From: an uncultured Legionella sp.
GTDB taxonomy: Bacteria > Pseudomonadota > Gammaproteobacteria > Legionellales > Legionellaceae
Assembly (NCBI RefSeq): GCF_937871865.1
Contig: NZ_CALMPD010000125.1
Location: 1-35,265, forward strand
Length of the DNA stretch: 35,265 bases
Reading direction: 5' to 3'
The position numbers and the translations under genes are program-made. The notes under the pieces are model-generated. The model was not told the DNA's origin and did not search any database. It saw nothing but the letters and a program-made list of their open reading frames with translations. This document shows positions 17,597 through 24,738 of the stretch, piece by piece. Each line of letters opens with the position of its first letter. Position 1 is the stretch's first letter.

Positions 17597-19122
17597 TGAA
17601 AAAAAACACAAGACATGTTTATGGTCTGATTCTGACCCTGTTTGTTGTAGGCTCAGCGATTTTTTTATATAGACATCTGGTTTTGGATGTTCCGTTAACC
17701 GACACGGAGACGATAAACAGCTGGATGGTTGAATCTAATTTACGTTTTACTGCAGATAACAATTCGCCGATTAAAGCCAGCTTCACTATCCCTTATCTGC
17801 CACCTCATTTTGCCATTCTTGATGAGTATTTTGTTTCCAGAAGCTATGGCGTAACGACCAATCTAAATGGCTATAACCGTGAAACTGTTTGGTCTATCCG
17901 GCGCAGTCATGGCGCTCAATCACTTTATTACCGAGCGATATTCCGCCAAACAGACAGTGATGAATCATCGTTGCCCAAGCCTTCTGTAATTAAATCACAG
18001 CCTTTGGCTGATAACCAAAAATCTGCCGTTGAAACCATAACCAACCAGGTCAGACAATCTTCAGCCGACATCCAAACTTTTGCCCAAAGCACGATAAAGG
18101 AACTGAATAAGAAAGACGGCAATGCCAAGTTGTTGATAGGAAATGATTTTAATGATGACAGCATCATCAATGCGACTATATTGATCCTGAATCAATCCAA
18201 AATTTTTGCTATACCAGTAAAGGGGCTCTATTTAAACCAACAAAGTAAAACCGAATTAAAATCACTGCTTGCTGTTTTTAATGGAAAACATTGGATTTAT
18301 ATTAATCCGCGAACTGGCGGGGCTGGCTTACCTAAAGACTTTCTCATTTGGCAGTATGGCAATGAGCCCTTATTTAATGTGACTGGCGGCACTAAAGCAC
18401 AGTTTTCTCTGACCCTATCGCCAACACCGATAAATGCGCTTAGCGTCGCTAAATCAAGAGGATTAGAAGCGGACTCACAGCTTTTACGTTTCTCTTTGCT
18501 CCAGCTCCCGGTAAATGTTCAGGATACCTATAAAATCCTGCTCACCGTTCCCATTGGCGCATTCATTATCTTATTGCTTCGTAACTTTGTTGGAATAAAA
18601 ACATTCGGTACCTTTATGCCTGTGCTCATTGCGCTGGCATTCAGGGAAACCCACGTGATCTGGGGGATCAGTCTATTTGTCATTATTGTATCTTTTGGAT
18701 TATTAGCACGCTTTTATCTGGATCAACTCAGGCTGCTCCTTGTCCCAAGGCTTGCAGCCATACTGACAGTAGTTATCTTGTTGATGATATTCATTAGTGT
18801 TGTAAGCCAAAATCTGGAGCTGGATTCAGGCTTATCAGTAGCATTATTCCCCATGGTCATTTTAACGATGACTATTGAACGTATGTGCATCACATGGGAT
18901 GAGCGCGGGGCATCAGAAGCCATCAAATCTGGGGTCGGAAGCCTTGTCGCAGCAGTATTATCCTATTGGGCAATGAGCAATGAAGCAGTCCAGTATCTGG
19001 TATTTGCCTTCCCTGAACTGTTGTTGGTTCTTCTGGGCTTTATCCTTTGGTTTGGCCAATATCGAGGCTATCGATTATCCGAGCTAAAACGCTTTAAGGC
19101 ACTTGCGAGCGCGATAGAATGA
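17596..19122 (+). CDS. Inactive-transglutaminase / seven-helix membrane protein
   Basis: 508 residues. One N-terminal membrane helix (about 8-26) is followed by a large periplasmic region (about 30-305). This contains the inactive transglutaminase-like part (NGKHWIYINPRTGGAGLP, about 231-248); the catalytic Cys expected of an active transglutaminase is not visible. Then come about seven membrane helices (from about 315 to the end), starting with ILLTVPIGAFIILLLRNF. This architecture is known for proteins encoded between a retropepsin-like protease and a RimK-like ligase. It probably binds a peptide or protein substrate in the periplasm and couples it to the cytosolic ligase. Starts by TAATG overlap and ends with a four-base ATGA overlap into the next gene. 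Confidence 0.87.
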   Translation: MKKNTRHVYGLILTLFVVGSAIFLYRHLVLDVPLTDTETINSWMVESNLRFTADNNSPIKASFTIPYLPPHFAILDEYFVSRSYGVTTNLNGYNRETVWSIRRSHGAQSLYYRAIFRQTDSDESSLPKPSVIKSQPLADNQKSAVETITNQVRQSSADIQTFAQSTIKELNKKDGNAKLLIGNDFNDDSIINATILILNQSKIFAIPVKGLYLNQQSKTELKSLLAVFNGKHWIYINPRTGGAGLPKDFLIWQYGNEPLFNVTGGTKAQFSLTLSPTPINALSVAKSRGLEADSQLLRFSLLQLPVNVQDTYKILLTVPIGAFIILLLRNFVGIKTFGTFMPVLIALAFRETHVIWGISLFVIIVSFGLLARFYLDQLRLLLVPRLAAILTVVILLMIFISVVSQNLELDSGLSVALFPMVILTMTIERMCITWDERGASEAIKSGVGSLVAAVLSYWAMSNEAVQYLVFAFPELLLVLLGFILWFGQYRGYRLSELKRFKALASAIE

Positions 19123-20066
19123 TTAGCCTCTTTCGTCGCTTGAAAAAACATGGGATATTGAGTATTAACCAAAGAAACTCTGATTTTGTCCTACGTTATA
19201 ATCCGAGAAAATTGTTTCCATTGGTTGACGATAAACTTAAAACCAAAAAACTGGCGTTAAAAGCCGGTATAGCCGTTCCGCCATTGTATGACATCATAGA
19301 AACAGAACAACAAATAAGAAATATTGAAGAACGCTTCGCTCCATATAATGATTTTGTAGTAAAACCAGCGCGTGGTTCAGGTGGTGACGGCATTCTGGTA
19401 TTTAAAGATAAAGTATATGGTCGTTATCGGCAAATAAATGGCAAGCTAACCACCTCACAAGAATTAAGTTATCACCTGTCCTGTCTCCTATCTGGAGCCT
19501 ACAGCCTTGGTGGCTCAAGCGATTACGCCATCATTGAGAAAAGAGTAGTCGTAGATCCGGTGTTTGCAGAAGTAAGTTATGAAGGTATTCCAGATATCCG
19601 AATTATCACCTTATTAGGTTACCCTGCAATGGCGATGGTAAGGCTGCCTACCCGTCTTTCTGGCGGCAAAGCAAATTTACACCAGGGTGCAATAGGGGTA
19701 GGTGTTGATCTGGCAACAGGAAAAACACTGGGCGGAGTGTTTCAGAATGATACTATTGATTATCACCCTGATACCCTAAATCCAATAATAGATATTGAAG
19801 TACCGTATTGGAATAAAATTCTTGAAATTGCCTCCAGCTGCTATGATTTAACCGGCTTAGGTTATCTCGGCGTAGATATTGTGCTGGATAAAGAGCAAGG
19901 ACCCTTAATGCTGGAGCTTAACGCCAGGCCCGGATTAAACATTCAGATAGCTAATCGGGAAGGCGGTTTAAAGCGCTACCGAGCAATTGAAGAACGTTTC
20001 TTAGAAAACAGTACAGAATCCACAGCAGATAAAGTATCTTTTAGCCGCAAATATTTTGCTCGCTGA
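19119..20066 (+). CDS. RimK-like ATP-grasp amino acid ligase
   Basis: 315-residue cytosolic ATP-grasp enzyme of the alpha-L-glutamate-ligase-like group. Visible parts: nucleotide-binding VVKPARGSGGDG (80-91; K82 and the Gly loop), DIRIITLLGY (159-168), SGGKANLHQGAIGVGVD (181-197), and the metal-binding end with D253 in YLGVDIVLD and LELNARPGLN (265-274; E266, N268). It should form an amide bond between an amino acid (Glu-like in relatives) and a carboxylate or peptide, using ATP. The substrate is unknown. Last gene of the triad, overlapping the membrane protein gene by four bases. The downstream REP-like element may end the transcript. Confidence 0.88.
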   Translation: MISLFRRLKKHGILSINQRNSDFVLRYNPRKLFPLVDDKLKTKKLALKAGIAVPPLYDIIETEQQIRNIEERFAPYNDFVVKPARGSGGDGILVFKDKVYGRYRQINGKLTTSQELSYHLSCLLSGAYSLGGSSDYAIIEKRVVVDPVFAEVSYEGIPDIRIITLLGYPAMAMVRLPTRLSGGKANLHQGAIGVGVDLATGKTLGGVFQNDTIDYHPDTLNPIIDIEVPYWNKILEIASSCYDLTGLGYLGVDIVLDKEQGPLMLELNARPGLNIQIANREGGLKRYRAIEERFLENSTESTADKVSFSRKYFAR

Positions 20067-20107
20067 TTTAAAAACAAACAAATCCATATAATGATGCGTG
20101 GTTGTGT

Positions 20108-20262
20108 AACAAAAGTAGGTCGGACGCTTCGCCAGACATATTCATCCGACCCGAACAACCGAATATTGTTGTACTACGTAATGCTTTTCGCCATGTAAAG
20201 CAAGCATCATTACCCTTTTGAGATTATGCAATGTCTGGCGAAGCGCCCGACCTACTTTTGTT
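20108..20262. repeat. REP-like inverted repeat element (REPIN-like)
   Basis: Two 32-base arms (20108-20139 and 20231-20262) are reverse complements with one mismatch. Each contains GTAGGTCGGAC or GTAGGTCGGGC followed by GCTTCGCCAGACAT. Within the left half GGTCGGA (20119-20125) can also fold onto TCCGACC (20145-20151). The centre (about 20178-20213) has a second imperfect palindrome, GTAATGCTT against AAGCATCATTAC. No ORF is inside. A related hairpin lies at 1969-1991. This is the layout of paired REP sequences mobilised in trans by a REP-associated transposase; no such transposase gene is in the window. Confidence 0.75.
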
Positions 20263-20311
20263 TTCGCGTGTTATCTTGACTCATTACCGAATCTGGCGCG
20301 GGGAAAGCTAA

Positions 20312-20755
20312 TTAAAATCTAAAGGTCTCGATGGGAGCGTAGGAAGCTTCTAAATCCTTGATGATTTTTTGCCGGGTATTCAGCCAATCGATTGACTCGT
20401 TGATTTCCTTTAATTGTTCTTGAATATTGAGTTCATTGAGGCTTTGTTGAGTTTGTTGCCAAAAAAAACCTTTCACTGAATAGCCCTGCTTTGCTCTTTT
20501 TAGAGCAGGAAGAAGGAAAAGCTCATCAATTTGTTTTTTTATTTGCTTCTCTTCCCAAATGAAATTCTCAAGAGCGCTTGCCTCATGCAGCAGCCTCTCT
20601 TGTACGATATACCATCCATCTGTTTTTAGTTCCTTCTCAAGCTCTTCTTTCAAGGTTTCAGGCTTAGTTTCAGCAAGCATGCGACCAATATTGATATTCC
20701 TTTTAATCCCCTTGGCCATATAAAACTGACAAACTCGTCCAAACATAGGTTCCAA
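20312..20755 (-). CDS. Hypothetical helical protein (about 135-147 aa)
   Basis: Not recognised. The product is cytosolic, charged and helical, with coiled-coil-like segments (KPETLKEELEKELKTDG and QEQLKEINESIDWLNTRQKI), ending IETFRF. The longest frame begins with TTG at 20755. ATG at 20746 follows GGAACC and is the more likely start; ATG at 20719 (MAKGIKRN) is also possible. It diverges from the larg1-like gene with about 115-150 bases between. It might belong to the same effector locus, but nothing in the sequence shows that. Confidence 0.6.
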   Translation of the reverse strand: MEPMFGRVCQFYMAKGIKRNINIGRMLAETKPETLKEELEKELKTDGWYIVQERLLHEASALENFIWEEKQIKKQIDELFLLPALKRAKQGYSVKGFFWQQTQQSLNELNIQEQLKEINESIDWLNTRQKIIKDLEASYAPIETFRF

Positions 20756-20866
20756 CCATAGCTCATTGTGGAATATATTATTACAAATACTGTATCATTT
20801 GTAAACAAATTTGATTTATCTTTTTCAAACAGCAGTCATTCGGTTTTAATTTAACCCATAATGTAG

Positions 20867-20872
20867 TATAAT
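20867..20872 (+). promoter_or_regulatory. -10 element of the larg1-like gene
   Basis: A perfect TATAAT whose last two bases are inside the first possible ATG (20871). Transcription from it would start near 20879, so translation must use the next in-frame ATG at 20901, which has GTGAG six bases upstream. The -35 region is weak. Only one PmrA-like half-site (TTTAAT, 20845-20850) is present. Confidence 0.6.
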
Positions 20873-20900
20873 GACTCATTCTTTGTCTTGTGAGTTATTT

Positions 20901-22232
20901 ATGTTCTCGAAAAGTATCTCGTCTTATTTTTTCCGTCCTAAAGCTCCTCGTATTGCGATGAATGCCGAACAATGGTTTGAAAAACAACTCCAGGATAATG
21001 GTTTAACCAACAAAATAAACCGCGAACAATTACAAGCAACTCAGCCAACAGCAAAGGTTTTTTTTAACAGCAGTTACTTTCCTGACGCATCAGCCATTCA
21101 TCGTGCCTTAACCAAAATTCCCGCAGTGAATGTTGCCGGTGATCGAACAGGAGTATTTCAAAATGGATTAGACTTTCCGACAGACCCAGATTTTTTTGCA
21201 AAAATTCCGACCGGACACGCTGAGTTATTATCTCCTCTGGAACGGTTAACCAGCGCAAAAAAAATAATCTACTCCAAAAGCGCAGTTTTTGCCTCAGGAG
21301 GTTATCCATATACCTCCCTGCAAAACGAATATGCGGAACCCATTAACGTAGGCCTGTTCTCATTGGCTGGCGCCTCGTTTGAAAACAGATACCTTCATCA
21401 ACGGCTTTTTATTCTTGATCCCCATCACCCTAGAATAGATACAGCAAAATTTCCATCTCTTTTCCGCAATTTACCTACTGAATTCGCAGATGCCAAAAAC
21501 GAATTAGGTCCTTACGATGTCAGCCCATCTTTTGCTCGCATTAGAACCGATCTACCCTACCTTGCTCGAACTCAATCTGGTACCAATTATCCATCATTTT
21601 CAAAAAAAAATGCCCTTATATTGGCTTCTGAAGCATATCGCCGTCATTTATTAGAAGACACCTCCCTCCTCCTGACTTCTGTCAATGAAGCGGCTAAGGA
21701 AGCAGGAAAACCCGCCTTATTAAAAGCGGCAGCTGTAGGCATGGGATTCTTTGCCAAAATTGATGGCAGTTATGCAATAGATCACATGCTCTACCCCTAT
21801 TTTCTGCATGCATTTAGAAAATTGCTAACCGAACAATCCTATCCCTGGATAGCCAAAATAGAATTTCCCACCTTTACTGAACTGCAACAAAATCAATTTG
21901 AGACCATGTTCGATAACTTTCCAAGCCCGGTTAGCATCGTTCAGACCAGCAGAGATGTATTGAAATTTTCCACAGAAGAAACAGAACGCTATTTTCCATG
22001 TGCAGTTAATCCCTCTGATGCCTTTGCCTATGTTGGTAATGAATGGGGATTTGGCAGTGTTGAAGCAATGATAGGGAATGACAGCAGCTTACGTTTTGAT
22101 CAAGTACCTCATACCAACCCCCGACTTTTAGATAGCAAGCATCATATTTCGGTCAAGATCAATCCTGATTTTAGCGCTGAAATTGCCGCAGCAAATATGA
22201 ATGACCTAATCCAGAGAACCAATCGAATGTAA
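20901..22232 (+). CDS. larg1: ADP-ribosylarginine hydrolase effector, atypical macrodomain (Larg1-like)
   Basis: Identified as the L. pneumophila lpg0081/Larg1 effector from its place beside ceg3 and from a C-terminal macrodomain-like signature. In numbering from 20871, VNPSDAFAYVGN (379-390) and WGFGSVEAMIGND (392-404) resemble the VN-x-x-[ND] and glycine-rich GS/GG-V-[DE]-A-I segments that bind ADP-ribose. The long N-terminal part is mixed alpha/beta and unlike ordinary macrodomains. From published work as I recall it, Larg1 enters host cells by the Dot/Icm system and removes ADP-ribose from arginine on mitochondrial ADP/ATP translocases, undoing Ceg3. The start was moved from 20871 to 20901 (443 aa) because the former overlaps the -10 element. 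The gene is tail-to-tail with ceg3 and has no full PmrA box. Family assignment is by motif and context, not alignment. Confidence 0.85.
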   Translation: MFSKSISSYFFRPKAPRIAMNAEQWFEKQLQDNGLTNKINREQLQATQPTAKVFFNSSYFPDASAIHRALTKIPAVNVAGDRTGVFQNGLDFPTDPDFFAKIPTGHAELLSPLERLTSAKKIIYSKSAVFASGGYPYTSLQNEYAEPINVGLFSLAGASFENRYLHQRLFILDPHHPRIDTAKFPSLFRNLPTEFADAKNELGPYDVSPSFARIRTDLPYLARTQSGTNYPSFSKKNALILASEAYRRHLLEDTSLLLTSVNEAAKEAGKPALLKAAAVGMGFFAKIDGSYAIDHMLYPYFLHAFRKLLTEQSYPWIAKIEFPTFTELQQNQFETMFDNFPSPVSIVQTSRDVLKFSTEETERYFPCAVNPSDAFAYVGNEWGFGSVEAMIGNDSSLRFDQVPHTNPRLLDSKHHISVKINPDFSAEIAAANMNDLIQRTNRM

Positions 22233-22563
22233 CTCTAATGGTAGGCTTTTGTGCCGCTGATAAAGATTGATTTATCAGCCCTACACGAAGGATGGCGCCT
22301 CAATTTAAAGAATTTTGTGCATCTGCTCCCTTTGGCAATTGCACGTTATTCACCAACCCGTAGCATACCATGACTCCGTCCCCGTATTACGCGATGCTCA
22401 TACGGACTATAACATATTAACTTACTCTCTTTCCTTGAGGCGAGAGCCAGAAAAAGAATACATGTATATTAATCTGCCGCTATTGTGTGAACGGTTATCA
22501 AGGATGTACAGCGCTAAATGCCAAATGATTTAGCACGGCACGAAAAGAAACAGTACAGAAAGA
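22233..22563. other. Intergenic region between larg1 and ceg3 3' ends
   Basis: 331 bases between two convergent genes. It holds a 9-bp hairpin just after larg1 (22256-22279) and a 7-bp hairpin nearer ceg3 (22513-22534). The only plus-strand frame (22315-22533) gives a 72-residue peptide without a ribosome binding site or family likeness, so no gene is called. Confidence 0.55.
22256..22279 (+). terminator. Candidate larg1 3' hairpin
   Basis: GCTGATAAA (22256-22264) and TTTATCAGC (22271-22279) form a perfect 9-bp stem with a 6-base loop, 24 bases after the stop codon. No T-tract follows, so it may be a processing or Rho-linked end, not a classical terminator. Confidence 0.4.
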
Positions 22564-23349
22564 TTACATCTTGGGTTCTGTTGAATGACTCATTCTTAGA
22601 AAATATTCAATAGCATCGACTATAGCCGTGTCATGCTCAAATCGTCTATCTAACCCCTCAGAAGACATCCCCGTATAAAGGTGCTGGCACAGATCTGAAA
22701 ATATTTCTTCACTGTTATTCATTAATAACCAACGCAGTGTATTACGCTCAGTAGCCAAGTCCTGCCTACGCAATGTGCGTGGAAGGTCCTTATTAAACTC
22801 CACCATCGCATTAGGTACCATACCACCGTCTAAAAATTTGCTTCTATACTGTGGACAGGTTGAGGCTAACCAGTGTTTAAATGGCAGATCCTTAAGGACT
22901 AATTGTTCACTTTCACTATCGAGCCCATCAGGACTTATGCCGGTATCAATTTTTAATGTACTTAAACAGGTCGCATCACCATAAAACATATGGATCCATG
23001 CGCCTTCAGTGTGGTCTTTATTATTGTCCAAGAAAAATTCTAGCTCAGTCATATTTCTACAAGCGCCCCAAGCAAATTTATTGGTATTATATTTTTGATA
23101 GGCCTCAACATCAGAAAAGCGAATCGACATAATTTCCTCTTCTGTGTTTCGTGCCACCAGACCGTTTAAGCGATGAAAATCGATATGACTACGCGTGTCT
23201 ACACGCACCAAAAGAGTGGGACGTTGTAATTTGATGAGAGGCGAGCCCACATTTGGATTTTCTAAATTACTCAGTTTTTCTCCTGCTTTCTGAGCAGTTG
23301 CAACGATTTTCTCTTTAAATAAGGTATAAAGTAATTTTCCGGAATGCAT
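22564..23349 (-). CDS. ceg3: Mono-ADP-ribosyltransferase effector Ceg3
   Basis: 261-residue Dot/Icm effector that, as reported for L. pneumophila Ceg3 (lpg0080), transfers ADP-ribose from NAD to an arginine of host mitochondrial ADP/ATP translocases and blocks ADP/ATP exchange. The family belongs to the R-S-ExE ARTs. The ExE pair is visible as E146-S-E148 in DSESEQLVLKDLP, followed by the usual hydrophobic strand. A candidate catalytic Arg is R49 in LLVRVDTRS; the Ser of the triad cannot be fixed by eye. There is no signal peptide. The product ends in a short polar tail, typical of C-terminal Dot/Icm signals. The promoter carries a PmrA box (23402-23434), matching the name (co-regulated with effector genes). 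It lies downstream of the ubi operon on the same strand but with its own promoter. Confidence 0.88.
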   Translation of the reverse strand: MHSGKLLYTLFKEKIVATAQKAGEKLSNLENPNVGSPLIKLQRPTLLVRVDTRSHIDFHRLNGLVARNTEEEIMSIRFSDVEAYQKYNTNKFAWGACRNMTELEFFLDNNKDHTEGAWIHMFYGDATCLSTLKIDTGISPDGLDSESEQLVLKDLPFKHWLASTCPQYRSKFLDGGMVPNAMVEFNKDLPRTLRRQDLATERNTLRWLLMNNSEEIFSDLCQHLYTGMSSEGLDRRFEHDTAIVDAIEYFLRMSHSTEPKM

Positions 23350-23401
23350 GTGGCCTCTCTTTATAGTTAAACTGTTACGACATAATTTAATGTTGCAGAT
23401 G

Positions 23402-23434
23402 AGTATAACTGGCCAAGATTAACCAAAAATTAAG
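23402..23434 (-). promoter_or_regulatory. PmrA box and -10 element of ceg3
   Basis: On the minus strand CTTAAT-TTTTG-GTTAAT (23434 to 23418) matches the PmrA consensus at 11 of 12 half-site positions; the longer Legionella form (two TTAATATT-like nonamers) also fits well. Ten bases later comes TATACT (23407 to 23402). The expected leader is about 45 bases. The layout is identical to the response regulator promoter at 3010-3042. Confidence 0.85.
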
Positions 23435-23477
23435 CACCATGTATTTTTTGTTGATTAAATGGCTTTTTTCGTGTTTT

Positions 23478-23507
23478 TTTTAGCGAAAAGGTATCTTTTC
23501 GCTAAAA
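23478..23507. terminator. Perfect 13-bp palindrome between the ubi operon and ceg3
   Basis: TTTTAGCGAAAAG (23478-23490) and CTTTTCGCTAAAA (23495-23507) pair exactly around the loop GTAT. It lies 68 bases after the ubiI stop and upstream of the PmrA box, so it probably ends or insulates the ygfB-ubiI transcript. On the minus strand it is followed by A residues and not by T residues, so it is not a textbook intrinsic terminator. Confidence 0.5.
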
Positions 23508-23574
23508 TTTTAAGTTTTATGCAGGTTTAAACCGCATTCATTAGAAAACAGAAATACATCAAAAGATAAAGAAA

Positions 23575-24738
23575 CTACAGGCCTGCAGCATGATCAATAC
23601 ATATTCGTTTTATTGAACTAAATTCATTACAGAATCGCAAGCCCAAGCCGCGCAAAGCCATAATTGGCATAGAGTTGTTGGTAAAAAGTTGTTTAAATCC
23701 TTCCATCATTAGAATAATTTGCCAGACCGCATGCTTGCGTTCTCGCTGATATGCTCGAAGCGCTCTCTTTGATGCGGGTACATCCTTAAATCGCTCAGAT
23801 AAGTTAATCCAGGAAGAGACATCAGCAAGACCAACATTTAAACCCAAACCAGCCAACGGGTGTATGGTGTGCGCGGCATCACCTAAAAGCAGCCAGCGAG
23901 TACCGGCATATTGTTTTACATGCCTCATTCGCAAAGGAAACTGATGACGTGCGCTAAGCAATTCCACTTTACCCAAATGTCTGGCAAAGGCTCGGGTTAA
24001 CTCCAAATTAAACTCTTCCTCACCAAGAGCCATCATTTTCTGAGCACGTATCGGATTTGTTGACCAGACGATAGAACACTGGTGCGGGTTGACCAAGGGT
24101 AAAAAAGCCAACGGACCATCCGAATTAAAGACCTGATACGCAGTGCTCAAATGAGGCTTCTCTGTCGCCACCGTCGCAACCAGGGCATTTTGCTCATAGG
24201 CCCAGCTGGTTAATTCAATATTTAATTTTTTGCGGGTAGGAGAGTTAGCACCATCGGTCACCATCAGCAATTGTCCATGCCAGGCATCGTTTTGGCTGGA
24301 AATCTTAATTCCATTTTCCAGCTCAATTACTTCATCTATAGTTGAATGAGAAAACAAACTGATATTAGGTTCACTGGATATTTTTTGCAGTAGTGCTTGC
24401 TTTAAAATCGATTCTTCTATAATTGCACCTAAATTCTGCTCGGCGATAAGGCGCGAATCAAAATCGATATATGCTCCATTTGATGCATCCCAAACATGCA
24501 TTTGATGGTATGGAGAAACTCGGGAATTATCCAAATACGACCAGACATCCAATTGTTTCAGTAACGATTGAGACGCCTTATTAATTGCATAAACACGCAT
24601 ATCGGTTGCAGTGACATCAACACTTAAAGATCCAGCATCAATAATGGCCACCGAATGTTTACACTGCGCCATGGCAATGGCCGCGGCCAAGCCGACAACT
24701 CCTCCACCTACGACTAAAACATCAAATTGATGGCTCAT
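23575..24738 (-). CDS. ubiI: FAD-dependent ubiquinone-biosynthesis hydroxylase, UbiI/VisC type
   Basis: 387-residue class A flavin monooxygenase, expected to hydroxylate the C5 position of the ubiquinone precursor ring. It has an N-terminal Rossmann FAD motif VVGGGVVGLAAAIAMA (about 8-23), a DG motif TDGANSPTRKKL, and the GD motif LLLGDAAHTIHPLAGLGLN with the family's histidines. The Asp in GDAAH separates it from the neighbouring UbiH, which has Asn. It starts inside the end of ubiH (four-base overlap). Last gene of ygfB-pepP-ubiH-ubiI, the same order as in E. coli (visC). Confidence 0.92.
   Translation of the reverse strand: MSHQFDVLVVGGGVVGLAAAIAMAQCKHSVAIIDAGSLSVDVTATDMRVYAINKASQSLLKQLDVWSYLDNSRVSPYHQMHVWDASNGAYIDFDSRLIAEQNLGAIIEESILKQALLQKISSEPNISLFSHSTIDEVIELENGIKISSQNDAWHGQLLMVTDGANSPTRKKLNIELTSWAYEQNALVATVATEKPHLSTAYQVFNSDGPLAFLPLVNPHQCSIVWSTNPIRAQKMMALGEEEFNLELTRAFARHLGKVELLSARHQFPLRMRHVKQYAGTRWLLLGDAAHTIHPLAGLGLNVGLADVSSWINLSERFKDVPASKRALRAYQRERKHAVWQIILMMEGFKQLFTNNSMPIMALRGLGLRFCNEFSSIKRICIDHAAGL

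Noticed and set aside
20845..20856. PmrA-like TTTAAT / TTTAAC sequences upstream of larg1
   Set aside because: The two half-sites overlap and are not separated by five bases, and the position where the first half-site should be does not match.
20871..20900. Upstream ATG of the larg1-like gene
   Set aside because: It overlaps the TATAAT element and would precede the predicted RNA start; the ATG at 20901 has a ribosome-site-like GTGAG.
22315..22533. 72-residue plus-strand frame between larg1 and ceg3
   Set aside because: No ribosome binding site, odd composition and a hairpin inside; treated as non-coding.
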